Source: Aspidiotus rigidus
Lineage: Eukaryota > Arthropoda > Insecta > Hemiptera > Diaspididae
Direction of reading: 5' to 3'
Assembly: GCA_035079385.1 (NCBI GenBank)
Contig: JAVHKY010000003.1
Span: forward strand, 15,039,001-15,103,000
DNA length: 64,000 nucleotides
Numbering within the stretch: the stretch's first letter is position 1; every line of letters begins with the position of its first letter. Position numbers and translations under genes: made by a program. Under the pieces are notes generated by a model that was not told where the DNA came from, did not search any database, and worked only from the letters and a program-made list of their open reading frames with translations. This document shows positions 1 to 11,374 of this stretch, piece by piece.

Positions 1-321
1 CTCGAGCTATATATGATAGAAGGGGGACTTGGAAAAATTTCGACTCTCGAGCTATATATGATAGGAGGGGGACTTGGAAAAATTTCGACTGTCGAGCTAT
101 ATATGATAGAAGGGGGACTTGGAAAAATTTCGACTCTCGAGCTATATATGATAGAAGGGGGACTTGGAAAAATTTCGACTCTCGAGCTATATATGATAGG
201 AGGGGGACTTAGAAAAATTTCGACTCTCGAGCTATATATGATAGAACGGGGACGTAGAAAAATTTCGACTCTCGAGCTATATATGATAGGAGGGGGACTT
301 AGAAAATTTTCGACTCTCGAG

Positions 322-2190
322 CTATAGATGATAGGAGGGGGGGACTTAGAAAAAATTCGACTCTCGCGCCATATATGATAGGAGAGGGACTTGGAAAACT
401 TTTGACTCTCGAGCTATATATGATAGGGGACAAATTTTCCCAAGTCTCCCTCCTATTATAAATAGCTCGAGATTTGAGAAAAGCTTGGACTTTCAAACTA
501 CATTATACTAGGCTTATTTTACGTCTAGACCTTCTTTATACTAGCTTTATCTAGGTCTAGGCTTCCTTGAATTTTCAATACCAAATCCTATTTGACTCAT
601 AAAACAGGTTCCCTGCGTTCCTCGTTTAAATTCGTTAAGGAAGCCGTCGTTTTTCCAAGTCCCCCACCTATCATATATAGCTCGAGAGTCGACATTTTTC
701 CAAGTCCCTCTCCTATCATATATAGCTCGAGAGTCGAAACTTTAACAGGGAACCTGTTTTATGGGGGGCTTTTTGAGAAATTTGGCGTGCGCCGTCCGCC
801 GTCCAGCAAAATACTTGGAAAAATTTCGACTCTCGAGCCATATATGATAGGAGAGGGACTTGGAAAAATTTCGACTGTCGAGCTATATATGATAGGAGGG
901 GGACTTAGAAAAATTTCGACTCTCGAGCTATATATGATAGAACGGGGACGTAGAAAAATTTCGACTCTCGAGCTATATATGATAGGAGGGGGACTTAGAA
1001 AATTTTCGACTCTCGAGCTAAGAGTGGAAATTTTAACAAGGAACCTGATTTATCCAACTATATTATATTACACTAATAGTTGGTCTAGGCCTTCTTTTTA
1101 CTACCTTTCTCCAAATCTAGGCTTCCTTGAATTTTCAATACCAAATCTCACTCGAATCATAAAACAGGTTCCCTGCGTTCCTTGTTTAACTTCGTTAAGG
1201 AAGCCGTAATTTTTCCAAGTTTTTCGCTGGACGGCGGACGGCGCACGGCAAATTTCTCAAAAAGCCCCCCATAAAACAGGTTCCCTGTTAAAATTTCGAC
1301 TCTCGAGCTATATATGATAGGAGAGGGACTTGGAAAAATTTCGACTCTCGAGCTATATATGATAGGTGGAGGACTTGGAAAAATTTCGATTCTCGAGCCA
1401 TATAGGATAGGAGAGGGACTTGGAAAAATTTCGATTCTCGAGCTATATATGAAAAGAGGGGGACAGAAAAATTTCGACTCTCGAGCTATATATGATAGGA
1501 GGGGGACTTGGAAAAATTTCGACTCTCGAGCTATAGATGATAGGAGGGGGGGACTTAGAAAAAATTCGACTCTCGCGCCATATATGATAGGAGAGGGACT
1601 TGGAAAACTTTTGACTCTCGAGCTATATATGATAGGGGACAAATTTTCCCAAGTCTCCCTCCTATTATAAATAGCTCGAGATTTGAGAAAAGCTTGGACT
1701 TTCAAACTACATTATACTAGGCTTATTTTACGTCTAGACCTTCTTTATACTAGCTTTATCTAGGTCTAGGCTTCCTTGAATTTTCAATACCAAATCCTAT
1801 TTGACTCATAAAACAGGTTCCCTGCGTTCCTCGTTTAAATTCGTTAAGGAAGCCGTCGTTTTTCCAAGTCCCCCACCTATCATATATAGCTCGAGAGTCG
1901 ACATTTTTCCAAGTCCCTCTCCTATCATATATAGCTCGAGAGTCGAAACTTTAACAGGGAACCTGTTTTATGGGGGGCTTTTTGAGAAATTTGGCGTGCG
2001 CCGTCCGCCGTCCAGCAAAATACTTGGAAAAATTTCGACTCTCGAGCCATATATGATAGGAGAGGGACTTGGAAAAATTTCGACTGTCGAGCTATATATG
2101 ATAGGAGGGGGACTTAGAAAAATTTCGACTCTCGAGCTATATATGATAGAACGGGGACGTAGAAAAATTTCGACTCTCGAGCTATATATG
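322..2190. repeat. Direct duplication, period 1,209 bp
   Basis: The block 322-982 is repeated almost base for base at 1,531-2,190. The offset is exactly 1,209 bp at several landmarks: ACAGGTTCCCTGCG near 605 and 1,814, and AACAGGGAACCTGTT at 744 and 1,953. The section between the blocks carries a partly inverted version of the same material. Near-identity suggests a recent duplication or unequal exchange within the satellite. Confidence 0.9.
744..758. repeat. GAA-loop hairpin, AACAGG type
   Basis: AACAGG-GAA-CCTGTT is a perfect 6-bp stem with a 3-base loop. An identical copy lies at 1,953-1,967 and the reverse form AACAGG-TTC-CCTGTT at 1,275-1,289. It is followed by TTTATGGGGGGCTTTTTGAG, which marks one conserved edge of the repeat family that carries the satellite. 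Confidence 0.8.
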
Positions 2191-2330
2191 GTAGGAGAGA
2201 GACTTAGAAATGTTTCGAGTCTCGAACTTTATATGATATGAAGGGAACATGGAAAAATTTCAACTCTTCAGCTATCATATATAGCTGGTGATTCGAGAAA
2301 AATTTAGACTCTCAAACTATATTATACTAG

Positions 2331-3060
2331 GCTTACAGTAGTTGAAGGCCTCCTTTATACTAGCTTTATCTAGGTCTAGGGTTCCTTGAATTTTCAATAC
2401 CAAATCCTATTTGACTCATAAAACAGGTTCCCCGCGTTCCTCGTTTAACTTCGTTAAGGAAGCCGTCATTTTTTTCAGAGAAAACGTCCACCGTCCATTC
2501 CGGCCAGCAAAGCTCATATCGGAGCTCAAAATTTTTCGAAGTCCGCCTCCCATCATAATATAGCTCGATGATGGGTAATAGCCTGAAAGATAGCCCATTC
2601 GAGTAACTAGATGTACAATGCTTCATACACCAATTGATTTAGCCCCTTAAATGAGCCAGATATGCAACGGAACGTCCTTCTAAGGTATTCTAAGTAACTC
2701 GGAGGTCGGAATTTTTCCAAGTCCCTAAAGTGGGTCAAGCGTCAAGGTTACTGATGATGTCATCAAACGTGACAAAAAATTGTGATGATTTTTCACGATT
2801 TTCCCAGTAGTCTGCTTTTAGTGCAGTATAAGGCTGTTATGGGACTAGCATAAGGGGGTAGTATAGAATTAGCTATGAGATCAGAGGCCTAGTGACGCCA
2901 AGTATATTTGTATGTTAGGTTTAGTATAATGAAAGAAGCTTAGGTCGAAATTCATTCAAGTCCTCAAAGTAGGTCAAGGTCACCAACGACTTCATCAAGC
3001 GTGACAAAAAACCTTGATGAGTTTTTGTTCAGCGCGCATTCCAGCCAGTAGTACAAGCAG
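2331..3060. repeat. Decayed mid-repetitive family
   Basis: Two recurring modules are visible. One is rich in AGGCCTAGTATA/TAGTATAATGAAGGCT strings. The other reads like GTCCCTAAAGTAGGTCAAGGTCA followed by GATGATGTCATCAA. Both reappear at about 14.5-14.8, 17.9, 21.1-21.3, 29.6, 31.0-31.3 and 46.7 kb, often beside the 45-bp satellite. No coding capacity is seen. Confidence 0.6.
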
Positions 3061-3883
3061 GAGAATCAAGTTCATTGATGTGGACAAGGCTATAGATAGG
3101 GTGCAAGACTAAACAATAGCCGTCTCTAGTTCAGGTTGGTATAGACTGAATCACGGCTTACTCTATACAAGGTCAGAAGGTGGCGATGTCACAACTTTGC
3201 ATTTCAAAATCAGTGGATACAGATTTACATAGACGCTTTGGGGGAAAAATTAAAAAATTCGAATATTTTGATTTGTATGCAAATAAAATGGGGTTTTTAG
3301 AAAAAATGAAGAGAATATAATATGAAGATCAAACAATTTGCTATCTTTCAAGCCCTATTATAGTAAAATTGGTTCAGTACAAGAGGAGTTATCATCGTTT
3401 AAAAATAAAAAATCAGATATGTAGCGTACAAAGTGTGGTACAGTTCACTTACAGTTACACCGCAACGATGAACATGAACCGCCCTGAAACGTCACTAATG
3501 AGAATCCACAGCGCGCTGTTGTCATTTTCTACATTCCGGCCTTGTATAGAGCAGGGCGTGACTGAATCTGTCAACGCCGCAGCTATCATAAATATACACA
3601 TTGGTTTTGGGTTGTGTGCCGTAAAGAGTTACAGCAGGTACCGCACATTGTCCGCTATCACAACTTTTCATTTACAAATGATTCGCGTATGGTTATGAGC
3701 AAATGGATTTCAGTAAGAGCATGTATGTTGCATTGAACAATTTGGGAATAGTACTGGACCCCTGGGCATTTTTGTACAAATTGCAAAATAAACAGGCAGA
3801 TTTGTACTATTTGCAAATGGTACAGAGTTGTAGCAATTTTTCCGTCTATTGGCCTGTAACTAGAGACGGCCATGACTAGACTG
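3061..3883. other. No gene recognised
   Basis: Mixed-composition sequence. The open frames here are short and match no family I know. Confidence 0.6.
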
Positions 3884-4035
3884 TATTGGTGGTGGAAAAT
3901 CAGACTGCAGAAGTGGTTGTAGACTAGATTGTTGTAGCGGTGGTGGTAGGTTGTAGTAGTGATAGTAGTTGACGAGACTGTAGCGGTGGTGGATTGTAGT
4001 AGTGGTACCAGACTAGACTGTAAAAGTGGTGGTGG
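3884..4035. repeat. Degenerate GGTGGT-rich tandem repeat
   Basis: Imperfect repeats of GGTGGTGG, GTAGTAGTGGT and AGACTAGACTGTA follow one another with an irregular period of roughly 40-60 bp. It looks like an old minisatellite. Confidence 0.6.
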
Positions 4036-6299
4036 AGGGATTTCAAATTTTTCTTCCTAAAAAATTTGAGTTTCGCTCCCAAATTTCTCCTTTGGATCTG
4101 ATGTGGACATTGACAGGGTGTAGGGGGTATTCTTTCTGAAATAATACACAGTATAAAGTTTCCGATTAAATCTGCGCACTTCTGGGCTTGTCAAGGTTTT
4201 GGAAACATTCCATACAGAATAGATCGATAGGTATAGGAATTTCGAATGACTAAAAATGGAATTGGTTTTACTGTGTGCTTGCCGACTTTCTCACGTTTAT
4301 TATGTACCGCATACTCATTGCACCTCATCATTGACCATGAATATTAAAAGACTACTGTCGAAAATTTCAAAATTAAATCACGTCGCTACTACAAAAAATT
4401 CCCATCCAGAAGTACAAGGCTGCGTTCTGCTCGCTACTAAGACTGATTAGAGTATATTCTAAGCTGCCAGAATTTAAAGAAAAATAAGTGCCTAATCAAA
4501 TTGCAGACAATTAAAAAGAATTTCTCGTCTTAATTTGTTATTCAATGCGCGGCTCGCTTTTGAACAATGCTACATGTAGGACGTGAGCAGTATGCGTAAA
4601 CTAAGCTCGCACATCAGACACATAGACTACGACTAGTGTTCTCTATATGATTTGACACACCTAATTGCTCGTTGTCAGCAAACCCCTACCGAGGGTGCTT
4701 CAACGTATTCCTCATCTTCGATCTGAACGTTGTGAGTCGAAAGTTACCAGTCTAATAAGTATCTATTGTTTCTTTCTGTCACATCTTCGACGAGTCACGT
4801 CAAGAAAAACTAGGATCTCCGAGAGAGGGCAACGCCTCGAAACAAAAAGTTATATTTGACATTCGTCAAATTGTGTGTAGCTTCCGGCGGACCATATTCA
4901 GTATAAAGTTATAGACTAAACAATATTTTATTATTTCGGAGCTCATACTGAGAACGAGATAATGCTTTTATACTTACGCCATATTCTTTACGATAGGTTT
5001 TGTATAAAAGTACAATAAGAGCGCATATGATCTTTTTGTTTACTGTTAATTAAAAATTACCTCCCTTAACTGAAATAAAAGAAAAACTGTTTTTGCAATT
5101 AATACGTACGGATTAATAATACCAAGCGTCGACTATGAGTCTAATAATGATTTTTCACTCAGTCTGCTCGTCTTCTTTTTTCTTCTCTTTTCTATTATTA
5201 AAAACGAATAGGATACCTACTCTTGAGGCTATATTTCGGAGTAAATTTAGATACTCGATAATTTTATTCTCATAGAATCGGTAGTGTTTAACGATTGAAA
5301 GACTCGAGAGTATCATTTCAAATCGAAATTGTACTGCACATGTATGAAATGTGAAGTTACCAACATTGAATTTAAAATCAAATTAATGACATAATGGGCT
5401 ACATCGTATACGAGTCGCTGTAGGTCTGCAAGTGAGAGAGAAGGAATTACTTACAGGTTTGTTAACACGTAATGTTTATTCAATGCGAGTAACTTACGTA
5501 TTTGTAGTTAATAAATTTTCAGGGTATTCCGTCAGTCGAGGTCACCCGCCCCACAAGCTATGTATTACAGACATCATATTCAATATACAGTATATTCATA
5601 ATTTGTATAACGCGATCTTTTCCGTCTCTCGTCTCCTCTCTCACTCTCTCTCCCTCTCTTTTTTTATCTCCCGACAATACGCGATAATTCGAGAATGAAT
5701 ACGAATAGGTACGTATGGTATTGTACAAGTTGTACCTTCGTTTCCATTTCTTTAGTCACAATTCGTACAAATAGTATTGTAAATTTTATTCAAGGAGGTC
5801 GTATTTCAATGAAACATTACCGATACCATCAAGGACACTCTTCAGTTTCATTTTGTCCTGATTTAATCTATAATCTAGATGATAATCAATAGTAATATCG
5901 ATCTTTAGTAGGTAAATCGTGCTCACTCTACTGAACCACATTTTACATATGTACGTCTGACTTCCGAAATACCACACCCCTTTCGGCGCAAACCTTGCCA
6001 GCTGGCATTTTTATGGGTTTGGGTTAGGGAATAACGTGAAGTGACAGGATTTCGGTCCTGATGACTCAACGCTCGATAGAAACATCTAACATCGCGTTAT
6101 TCGACAGAAGAGCTGCATATCAGCTGACAAAAATGAAATAATAGAATGTGTTAAAAAAGCAATCGCAAAATACGACCATCAGACATTTTCCACGCAGTAT
6201 TTTGACTTGGAGGTTTAAAGTATGATATATCATAGGCTATGAAAACTTATATATTACATTGAGGAATACTCAGGTGAACTATTGTATACTAGACTCTAT
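4036..6299. other. Gene-free stretch
   Basis: AT-rich sequence with a CT-rich tract near 5,625-5,665 (TCTCTCTCCCTCTCT). No exon, RNA gene or bounded transposon could be supported. The final part, about 5,980-6,290, may be the decayed upstream end of the PLE relic that follows, but I cannot align it. Confidence 0.5.
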
Positions 6300-6840
6300 C
6301 TAAGGAAGAGCAGTCAGTTATTCCTGATGCTATTAACTCTTCCAAGGTAAATGACGCCACAAACGGGTGTCATACTCGTAATTTGGTCGAAAATTTGCGA
6401 AAGAAGACCCATCGTAACCGTTTGAAAATAACCAAAGCCGACAAAGATAATTCCGTGGTGATTATTCTTCTCATAATTTTTTCAGTCATGTCTGTAACGT
6501 CAGATCGAATGTTAACAAATTCACATTCTTGCCTTAACCCTGTGCCTTCTCACCTTTATGGCCTTTTTAAACTCCATAAGGAGAATATCCCTATTAGGCT
6601 CGTGAAGTCATTCATTTCTTCTCCGATTTATAAGCTTTCTAATTTCCTCGGCCAATTGGGTTTAAGTCATTGGTGAGTTATTAGTCTCGGTTCGCTGTTA
6701 ATTATTCTTCTGAACTGGTAGAGAGAATAAATGGTATCCCCCTTCTGATGATTCTATGCTTGTCTCCTTCGATGTCAAGAGTATGTTTCCACGCATCCTC
6801 CTCCTTCCTGCTCTTGATTACTTGAAAGTTGACAAAATTG
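6300..6840 (+). pseudogene. Penelope-like element reverse transcriptase, broken
   Basis: Translation across two frames gives a PLE RT series in order: KITKADKDNSVVI near 6,424-6,465, then HLYGLFKLHKENIPIRLVKS near 6,555-6,615, FISSPIYKLSNFLGQLG near 6,616-6,665, and in another frame LVSFDVKSMFP near 6,762-6,795. These correspond to the ADKG block, the KLHK block and RT motif A of PLEs. The catalytic YVDD block and the endonuclease are absent. A stop after LSHW and a frameshift separate the parts. The residues differ clearly from the PLE at 23.6-25.6 kb, so this is a second PLE family, perhaps Neptune-like. Confidence 0.8.
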
Positions 6841-6872
6841 TAAAATCCAAATCAATTTTTTCGTGCAAGGAG

Positions 6873-6932
6873 TTATCAATATTATTAATTTATTTCGGCG
6901 GCGAGCAGAGCCAAAATAAATTGATAATATAA
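6873..6932. repeat. Imperfect AT-rich inverted repeat
   Basis: The left arm (6,873-6,899, ending TTATTTCGGC) pairs imperfectly with the right arm (6,910-6,932, starting GCCAAAATAAA) around a GAGCAGA centre. Origin unknown. Confidence 0.5.
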
Positions 6933-7094
6933 AATTGTACAAATGAAAGTGATACCATAGGCAGATAAACTTAATCATGTACCAATTTTTTATTTTACAT
7001 TATAAGTAATGTTTGGATGAGTTTGTTTTTAGCAAGCATATTATATTTCTTTTATTAGGAAAACTATTTTTTTTTTTCATTGTAATTCCAACAG

Positions 7095-7329
7095 ACAAAT
7101 TTCCCAGCAATGTCACATGTTGGGACATTACTCAACCTGGGGCACAGTGGTTCAAAAAGTGATTCAGGAAATGAGAATTTTGAGTGAACTAAAATCCAAA
7201 GAAGGTGTTCCTGAAAGCATTTTCATCACCAAATTCAATGTTGACAACTTTTTTTGTCTAGTACAAGAAATTCAGTCTCAATTTTTCGATTTTATCACAA
7301 AAAATAGATACACATGGGAGAAATTCTAA
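7095..7329 (+). CDS. Candidate terminal exon, unknown protein
   Basis: A pyrimidine-rich run followed by CAACAG makes a good splice acceptor at 7,094. The frame after it stays open for 77 codons and ends at TAA 7,327-7,329, which overlaps an AATAAA. The translation is well mixed rather than low-complexity and includes VDNFFCLVQEIQ and FDFITKNRYTWEKF. I do not recognise the family. It lies between a PLE relic and a hAT element, so a transposase-derived tail is as likely as a host exon. No upstream exon was found. Confidence 0.35.
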
Positions 7330-8400
7330 ATAAATTCTTATATTTTTTTATTGAGATGAAAAAAAAATAAAATACCTATAAGATTTTGTGTTTTACAAAT
7401 TTTTACACCTCATCTCAGTAAAAGAAAAAGAAAAGTAATTCCATCTTAGACTACATAATGCTTTTCTATAGCAATTTTTAATATTCAGTTCACTTTTTAC
7501 CACGTGTAACTCGGACATAAAGTTTGGTATTTCAAGATCAAAGAACTTGACTTTCTGAATTGCAGCTCGTTGAAATTTCCGATAAATTATTCAAATCTAT
7601 CATAAATTACTCTCGTTTCACGTGAAAAAAAAATGACAGGTATAATTCAACAATACTGTCTTGAAGAGAACATCTTCGACACTAACAATTCAAATATGTA
7701 ATAACAAAAAAATCACGTAGTCATGAGAAAATTGAAGCAGGAACAGACAGCAAGGCGACAGTGGGCGCGTGTTTTCTTCATTCCTTTTCCACGCATATTC
7801 TTCATTCCCTCCCGCTCGTGGTGGGTCATACAAAATGACGAGTGAGTTTTTTGACCTCTACTGACACCTACTGTGCCAAAGAATAATAGTACAGGGACAT
7901 TTTGATGTACAAGTGACATTTTTTGCAAAATTCCGCAAATGTTGGAATTTTGTAGTTTTGAGCAGGTAAAATCACTTTTTGAACCACTATGCGGGGCTTA
8001 CAAATGGAACTCTCATAAGAATGACACAAGGAGCAGAGATTATTGTACAATAAATTTGATATTATGAAATAAATGAGGGATCAAATTTACATTCTCAAGA
8101 TGAGGGTTCCCAGAATTTGTTCTTCACTGAGTTGAATACTATAATGGACTACCTAATGGTTCATTTATACTGTATTTAACATTTTGGACTGCAAAAGAAT
8201 CAAAATTTAATTTTTTGCACTATTGTTCAGTCGGAAATACTCTTTTTTTCCCCTCTTTTTTTGAAATACATGCCTCCCTATTACAATCTATTCCCGCATA
8301 AATCAGATGTTCTTTTTTTCTTCAAAATCCAACGTCTTATAGAGGAATGGCTCATTGTCTTGAAGGAAAATATTATATTTGTTTTAATTTCTTAATTTCT
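7330..8400. other. Gene-free stretch
   Basis: AT-rich sequence with several poly-A and poly-T runs. No supported feature. Confidence 0.6.
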
Positions 8401-8408
8401 TTTTACAC

Positions 8409-9808
8409 TAGAGTTTCTCAACTTTTTTTATATTGCGACACATTTTTCCATGAGACAATATTCCCGCAGCACAGCATTTCCAGAACTTCAAATTGTAGCA
8501 AAAATTTTTGTGCGTTTTGACATTTGTATGTCTCTAGAGATTTCCTCCTCCTAATTTCAGAATTTGTGGCCTACAAGATGGCTACAGGAGGCTTCACCCT
8601 TCTTTCTCTATACTATAGTTCCGGGAAACAAGAGACCTTCCACCGGGACTAGAAAAAATTTTGCCATCAATGTACACAAAAGTGTCTGGATGTTTCCTGC
8701 ATTTACTGGAAACCCTTTGGGCTCTTTTAATTTCAAAACTTATCAGAAAACATGAAATAAAATCTGTATTTTTAGCCAAGTTGCAGAAATTTCTTGATTT
8801 TTATGACAAAGAGTGCAGGTTTGGACTCAAGTTTAAGTACCTAATTATAACTGGAACTGACGGCATTCCAAAATTGGAACACATCAGTCCGATAGTGCTT
8901 ATGATTACTTTTTCGAGTGATTTCATTAATAAATAATTTAAATAAAAAAAATTCAAAATATTAAAAAAATTATTTAAAAAATGATTTTAAAAAAATTTTA
9001 ATAATAAAAAAATTAATATTTTGATCATAATAAAAGTTAAAATAATTATTATTAAGGAAATTATAAATTTAATTTATATCAATTAAATTGAATACAAAAT
9101 ATACAATTAATTTTATTTATTTCAATTTTATTTATGTTTTATTTTTTGATAAAAAAATTTTATTCAATTATATTTAAATTGATTTTTTTAATATATTCTA
9201 TTATTATAAGAATTTTTTTATTCTATAATTTATTGTTGATAAATTATTTCAAAATAGAATACAATCAGAGAAAATGATATGTTGTCGGGGTATTCCATTT
9301 AAATTAAGATGTAATTCATTCGTGAACATTACCATGAATAAATATTAAAATAGATTGTATCCCTAATCAATTAAATAGAATTACAGATTAAATTATATAA
9401 ATTACTTTAATATAATTCTATTAATTCAACATCGAGGTAACAAATTGAAAAATTTAATCATCCTGTTATCCTTAAGGATATAATTATTAATTTAATTATT
9501 TAAATTTATTCTCTTATTTAAAGTAATAAATTGAATTTCAAAAATTCGCTTTGCACTAAGAATTGAAATTATTTTTATTTTATAAAATTTTAAAATTTGA
9601 AATTAAATGTTATATTTATTTATATTAATAAAATGTTTTTAATTTATTTAATTGAATAATATCATTAATTTGTCAAATTATGAAAAGAAATGGCAATTCT
9701 TTTTTTTTAGTTCATGTTGATTTATGTTTTTGATAAAACTTTTGCAGCACACCTGAGGCGGGCTTGCGGCACAGTGATGTACCGCGGCACACCGGTTGAG
9801 AAACACTG
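8409..9808. mobile_element. hAT-type element with foreign insert
   Basis: The left end reads TAGAGTTTCTCAACTTTTTT. The right end, read on the minus strand, is CAGTGTTTCTCAACCGGTGT followed by GCCGCGG, a terminus typical of Charlie-like hAT elements. The string TTTACAC abuts both ends (8,402-8,408 and 9,809-9,815), which is 7 of the 8 bases expected for a hAT target-site duplication. No hAT transposase is visible. The open frame at 8,661-8,936 is unrecognised, and the segment from about 8,940 to 9,740 is extremely AT-rich and mitochondrial-like. This appears to be a non-autonomous copy. Confidence 0.65.
9240..9739 (-). pseudogene. Nuclear copy of mitochondrial 16S rRNA (NUMT)
   Basis: Three universally conserved blocks of insect mitochondrial rrnL occur in the right order. 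Read on + they are TTAATTCAACATCGAGGT (9,418-9,437 region), CCTGTTATCCTTAAGGAT (about 9,461-9,479) and ATGTTTTTGATAAA (about 9,725-9,738); the rRNA is on the minus strand. A weaker match to the 16S 3' region lies near 9,285-9,310. Spacing is shorter than in a real 16S gene and other helices are unrecognisable, so this is a decayed relic and not a working rRNA. The AT-rich 8,940-9,240 may be more of the same insert. Confidence 0.75.
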
Positions 9809-9907
9809 TTTACACCTTTTAAATTAGTCATTTGGGCTTACAATAATTTTCATATTGTTTTGTTTTACTAGTGAATAATTTATATTAGGTACGTTACAAC
9901 TCCAACC

Positions 9908-10027
9908 ATGGTAAAATATATTGTATTCATCTCCATAATTCTCTGCCTTTCTCTTATCCTACATGAAAAGGGTCAATTCTTTGAAGAGAGAGAGAAGAGA
10001 ACAATACAATCTCAACTTCTTATTTAA
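9908..10027 (+). CDS. Possible small secreted peptide, 39 aa
   Basis: The ORF starts ATGGTAAAATATATTGTATTC and encodes MVKYIVFISIILCLSLILHE followed by 19 more residues. Residues 4-18 form a strong hydrophobic core after a short basic start, as in a signal peptide. The rest is charged (FFEEREKR) and ends with TIQSQLLI after a Lys-Arg pair, resembling a prepropeptide cleavage site. There is no homology I can name, and 39 codons can occur by chance. The stop is directly followed by AT-rich sequence and a tandemly duplicated region, which could hold further exons, though I see no convincing donor. Confidence 0.3.
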   Translation: MVKYIVFISIILCLSLILHEKGQFFEEREKRTIQSQLLI

Positions 10028-10049
10028 AAAATTTACAATACTCAAAATA

Positions 10050-10980
10050 AAAAAAAAACTTAAAAAACAGCAACTAATGTATTTTTGGTACTATTTTGTC
10101 AAATATTCGCCAAGGGCTTCTAAAAGTTGACCAACCGACAAAAAAAAAATTATTTTTTTAGGTTCACATTAAATAATTGCAAAAAAAAACACATTTTTAA
10201 AAATTAAATTTTACACTGCGATCTTAGGATTTTACATCATCTAATTTTACTGTCAGCTATTTCCAAAATGTTCTGGCATGTCTAGAAACACGTTCGCTGA
10301 ACAACAAATATATTATAGGGATCAGATCAGGAACTTTTTCCAAAACGTTGGGGTATTGCAATGTGCGAGAAAGACACCCTTATCCATAACAAAATTTCTT
10401 GAGATTTTCTTATCCCAAAAGCCTACAATGCAAATACAGATATCGAAAGCTAAAAATTTGAAATTTATAAAAAGTAGGACTAATATTGAAAAAAGATTGA
10501 AAAAAATAATAATATAAATCAAAATGGAAAAACCGAACGAATAGCAACTAGATTGTACTTGGTATCATAATTATTGTCAAATATTTGCCAAGGACTTCTA
10601 AAAGTTGACCAACAGGACAAAACAAAAAAACAATATTTTTCAGGTTCACATTAAATTAATCGTAAAAAAACATTTTTTTAAAATTAAATTCTACACTGTG
10701 ATTTTACATATTATCTAATTTTATTAACTATTTCCAAAATGTTCTGGCATGTCTGGAAACACGCTCGCTGAACAACAAATAGAGGATTCAGATCATGAAC
10801 TTTTTGTCTTTTTCCAGAACATGGTTGCATTGACTCGCGAGAAAAACACCCCCGGCCGTAACAAAATTTCCTACGATTTTCTTATACCAAAAGCCAACAA
10901 TATGAATAGGCTACGGATATCGAAACCTAAAAATTTGAAGTTTGTAAAAAGTAGGATCGACATCGAAAGGAGATAAACTT
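10050..10980 (+). repeat. Diverged tandem duplication, about 475-bp unit
   Basis: Two units share the same order of landmarks: CAACTA, AAATATT(C/T)GCCAAGG, CTTCTAAAAGTTGACCAAC, a pyrimidine tract with AGGTTCACATTAAAT, then AAAATGTTCTGGCATGTCT and an open frame. The frames are 10,278-10,517 (79 aa) and 10,749-10,976 (75 aa). They share MS.NT.AEQQI at the start and S K.KNLKF.KSR..IE.R at the end, but the middles are in different frames. This fits either duplicated exons of an unknown gene or an old non-coding duplication. Confidence 0.7.
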
Positions 10981-11374
10981 TTAATAATATAGATATTTTA
11001 ACCGCATACACTGAACGACTAAACATGACCGATGGATAAAGGAAATGAAACTGCTCTGCACTACATTTCCAGTGAGGACTTACGTATTTCATGCATTGTA
11101 TGAATTAAGCGTACGTCTCAGTAGGCCATTAGGGAAGAAATAGAAAGAGGAGTGAATTAAATACGACGTATTGCAATGTAACGACGGAAACGATGATATT
11201 TTCGAAACTGTGTGTTTACAAGGGTCGTCGAGCCAAAAAAGGGTTTCTCACGAATCCGATCATTTATTTACTCTGCGTTCAAACGTAATAGATTGCAGTT
11301 TCGGAGTTTTGGTGATTAGCGCTATCCCATGATATACCAAGACCACCTTCCAAAATTTGTAATCTTGAAAGGAT
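10981..11374. other. No gene recognised
   Basis: Ordinary mixed sequence between the duplication and the Cys-rich fragment. It may include decayed upstream parts of that transposase. Confidence 0.5.

Larger units (their letters stand above)
1..2330. repeat. 45-bp minisatellite array
   Basis: The unit begins CTCGAGCTATATATGATAG and ends with GACTTGGAAAAATTTCGACT, 45 bp in all. It is repeated head to tail, with some stretches inverted and with single-base variants (AGGAGGGGG, AGAAGGGGG, AACGGGGAC). Because 45 is divisible by 3 the array stays open for long distances on both strands and encodes a 15-residue period (MIEGGLGKISTLELY); these frames are by-products, not genes. Blocks of another sequence containing ACAGGTTCCCTG and GGCGTGCGCCGTCCGCCGTCC interrupt the array. 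The same unit recurs near 13.1-13.5, 30.0-30.8 and 48.6-49.2 kb. Confidence 0.95.

Noticed and set aside
13..2241. Frames of 104-205 codons at the left edge as genes
   Set aside because: They follow the 45-bp satellite unit and its flanks on both strands. The period is a multiple of three, which explains their openness.
6873..6932. Palindrome as a miRNA precursor
   Set aside because: Arms are only about 23-27 bases with mismatches, AT-rich and without a precursor-length stem.
8940..9740. AT-rich 800-bp stretch as a replication origin or matrix-attachment region
   Set aside because: Conserved 16S rRNA blocks in the correct order explain the composition better.
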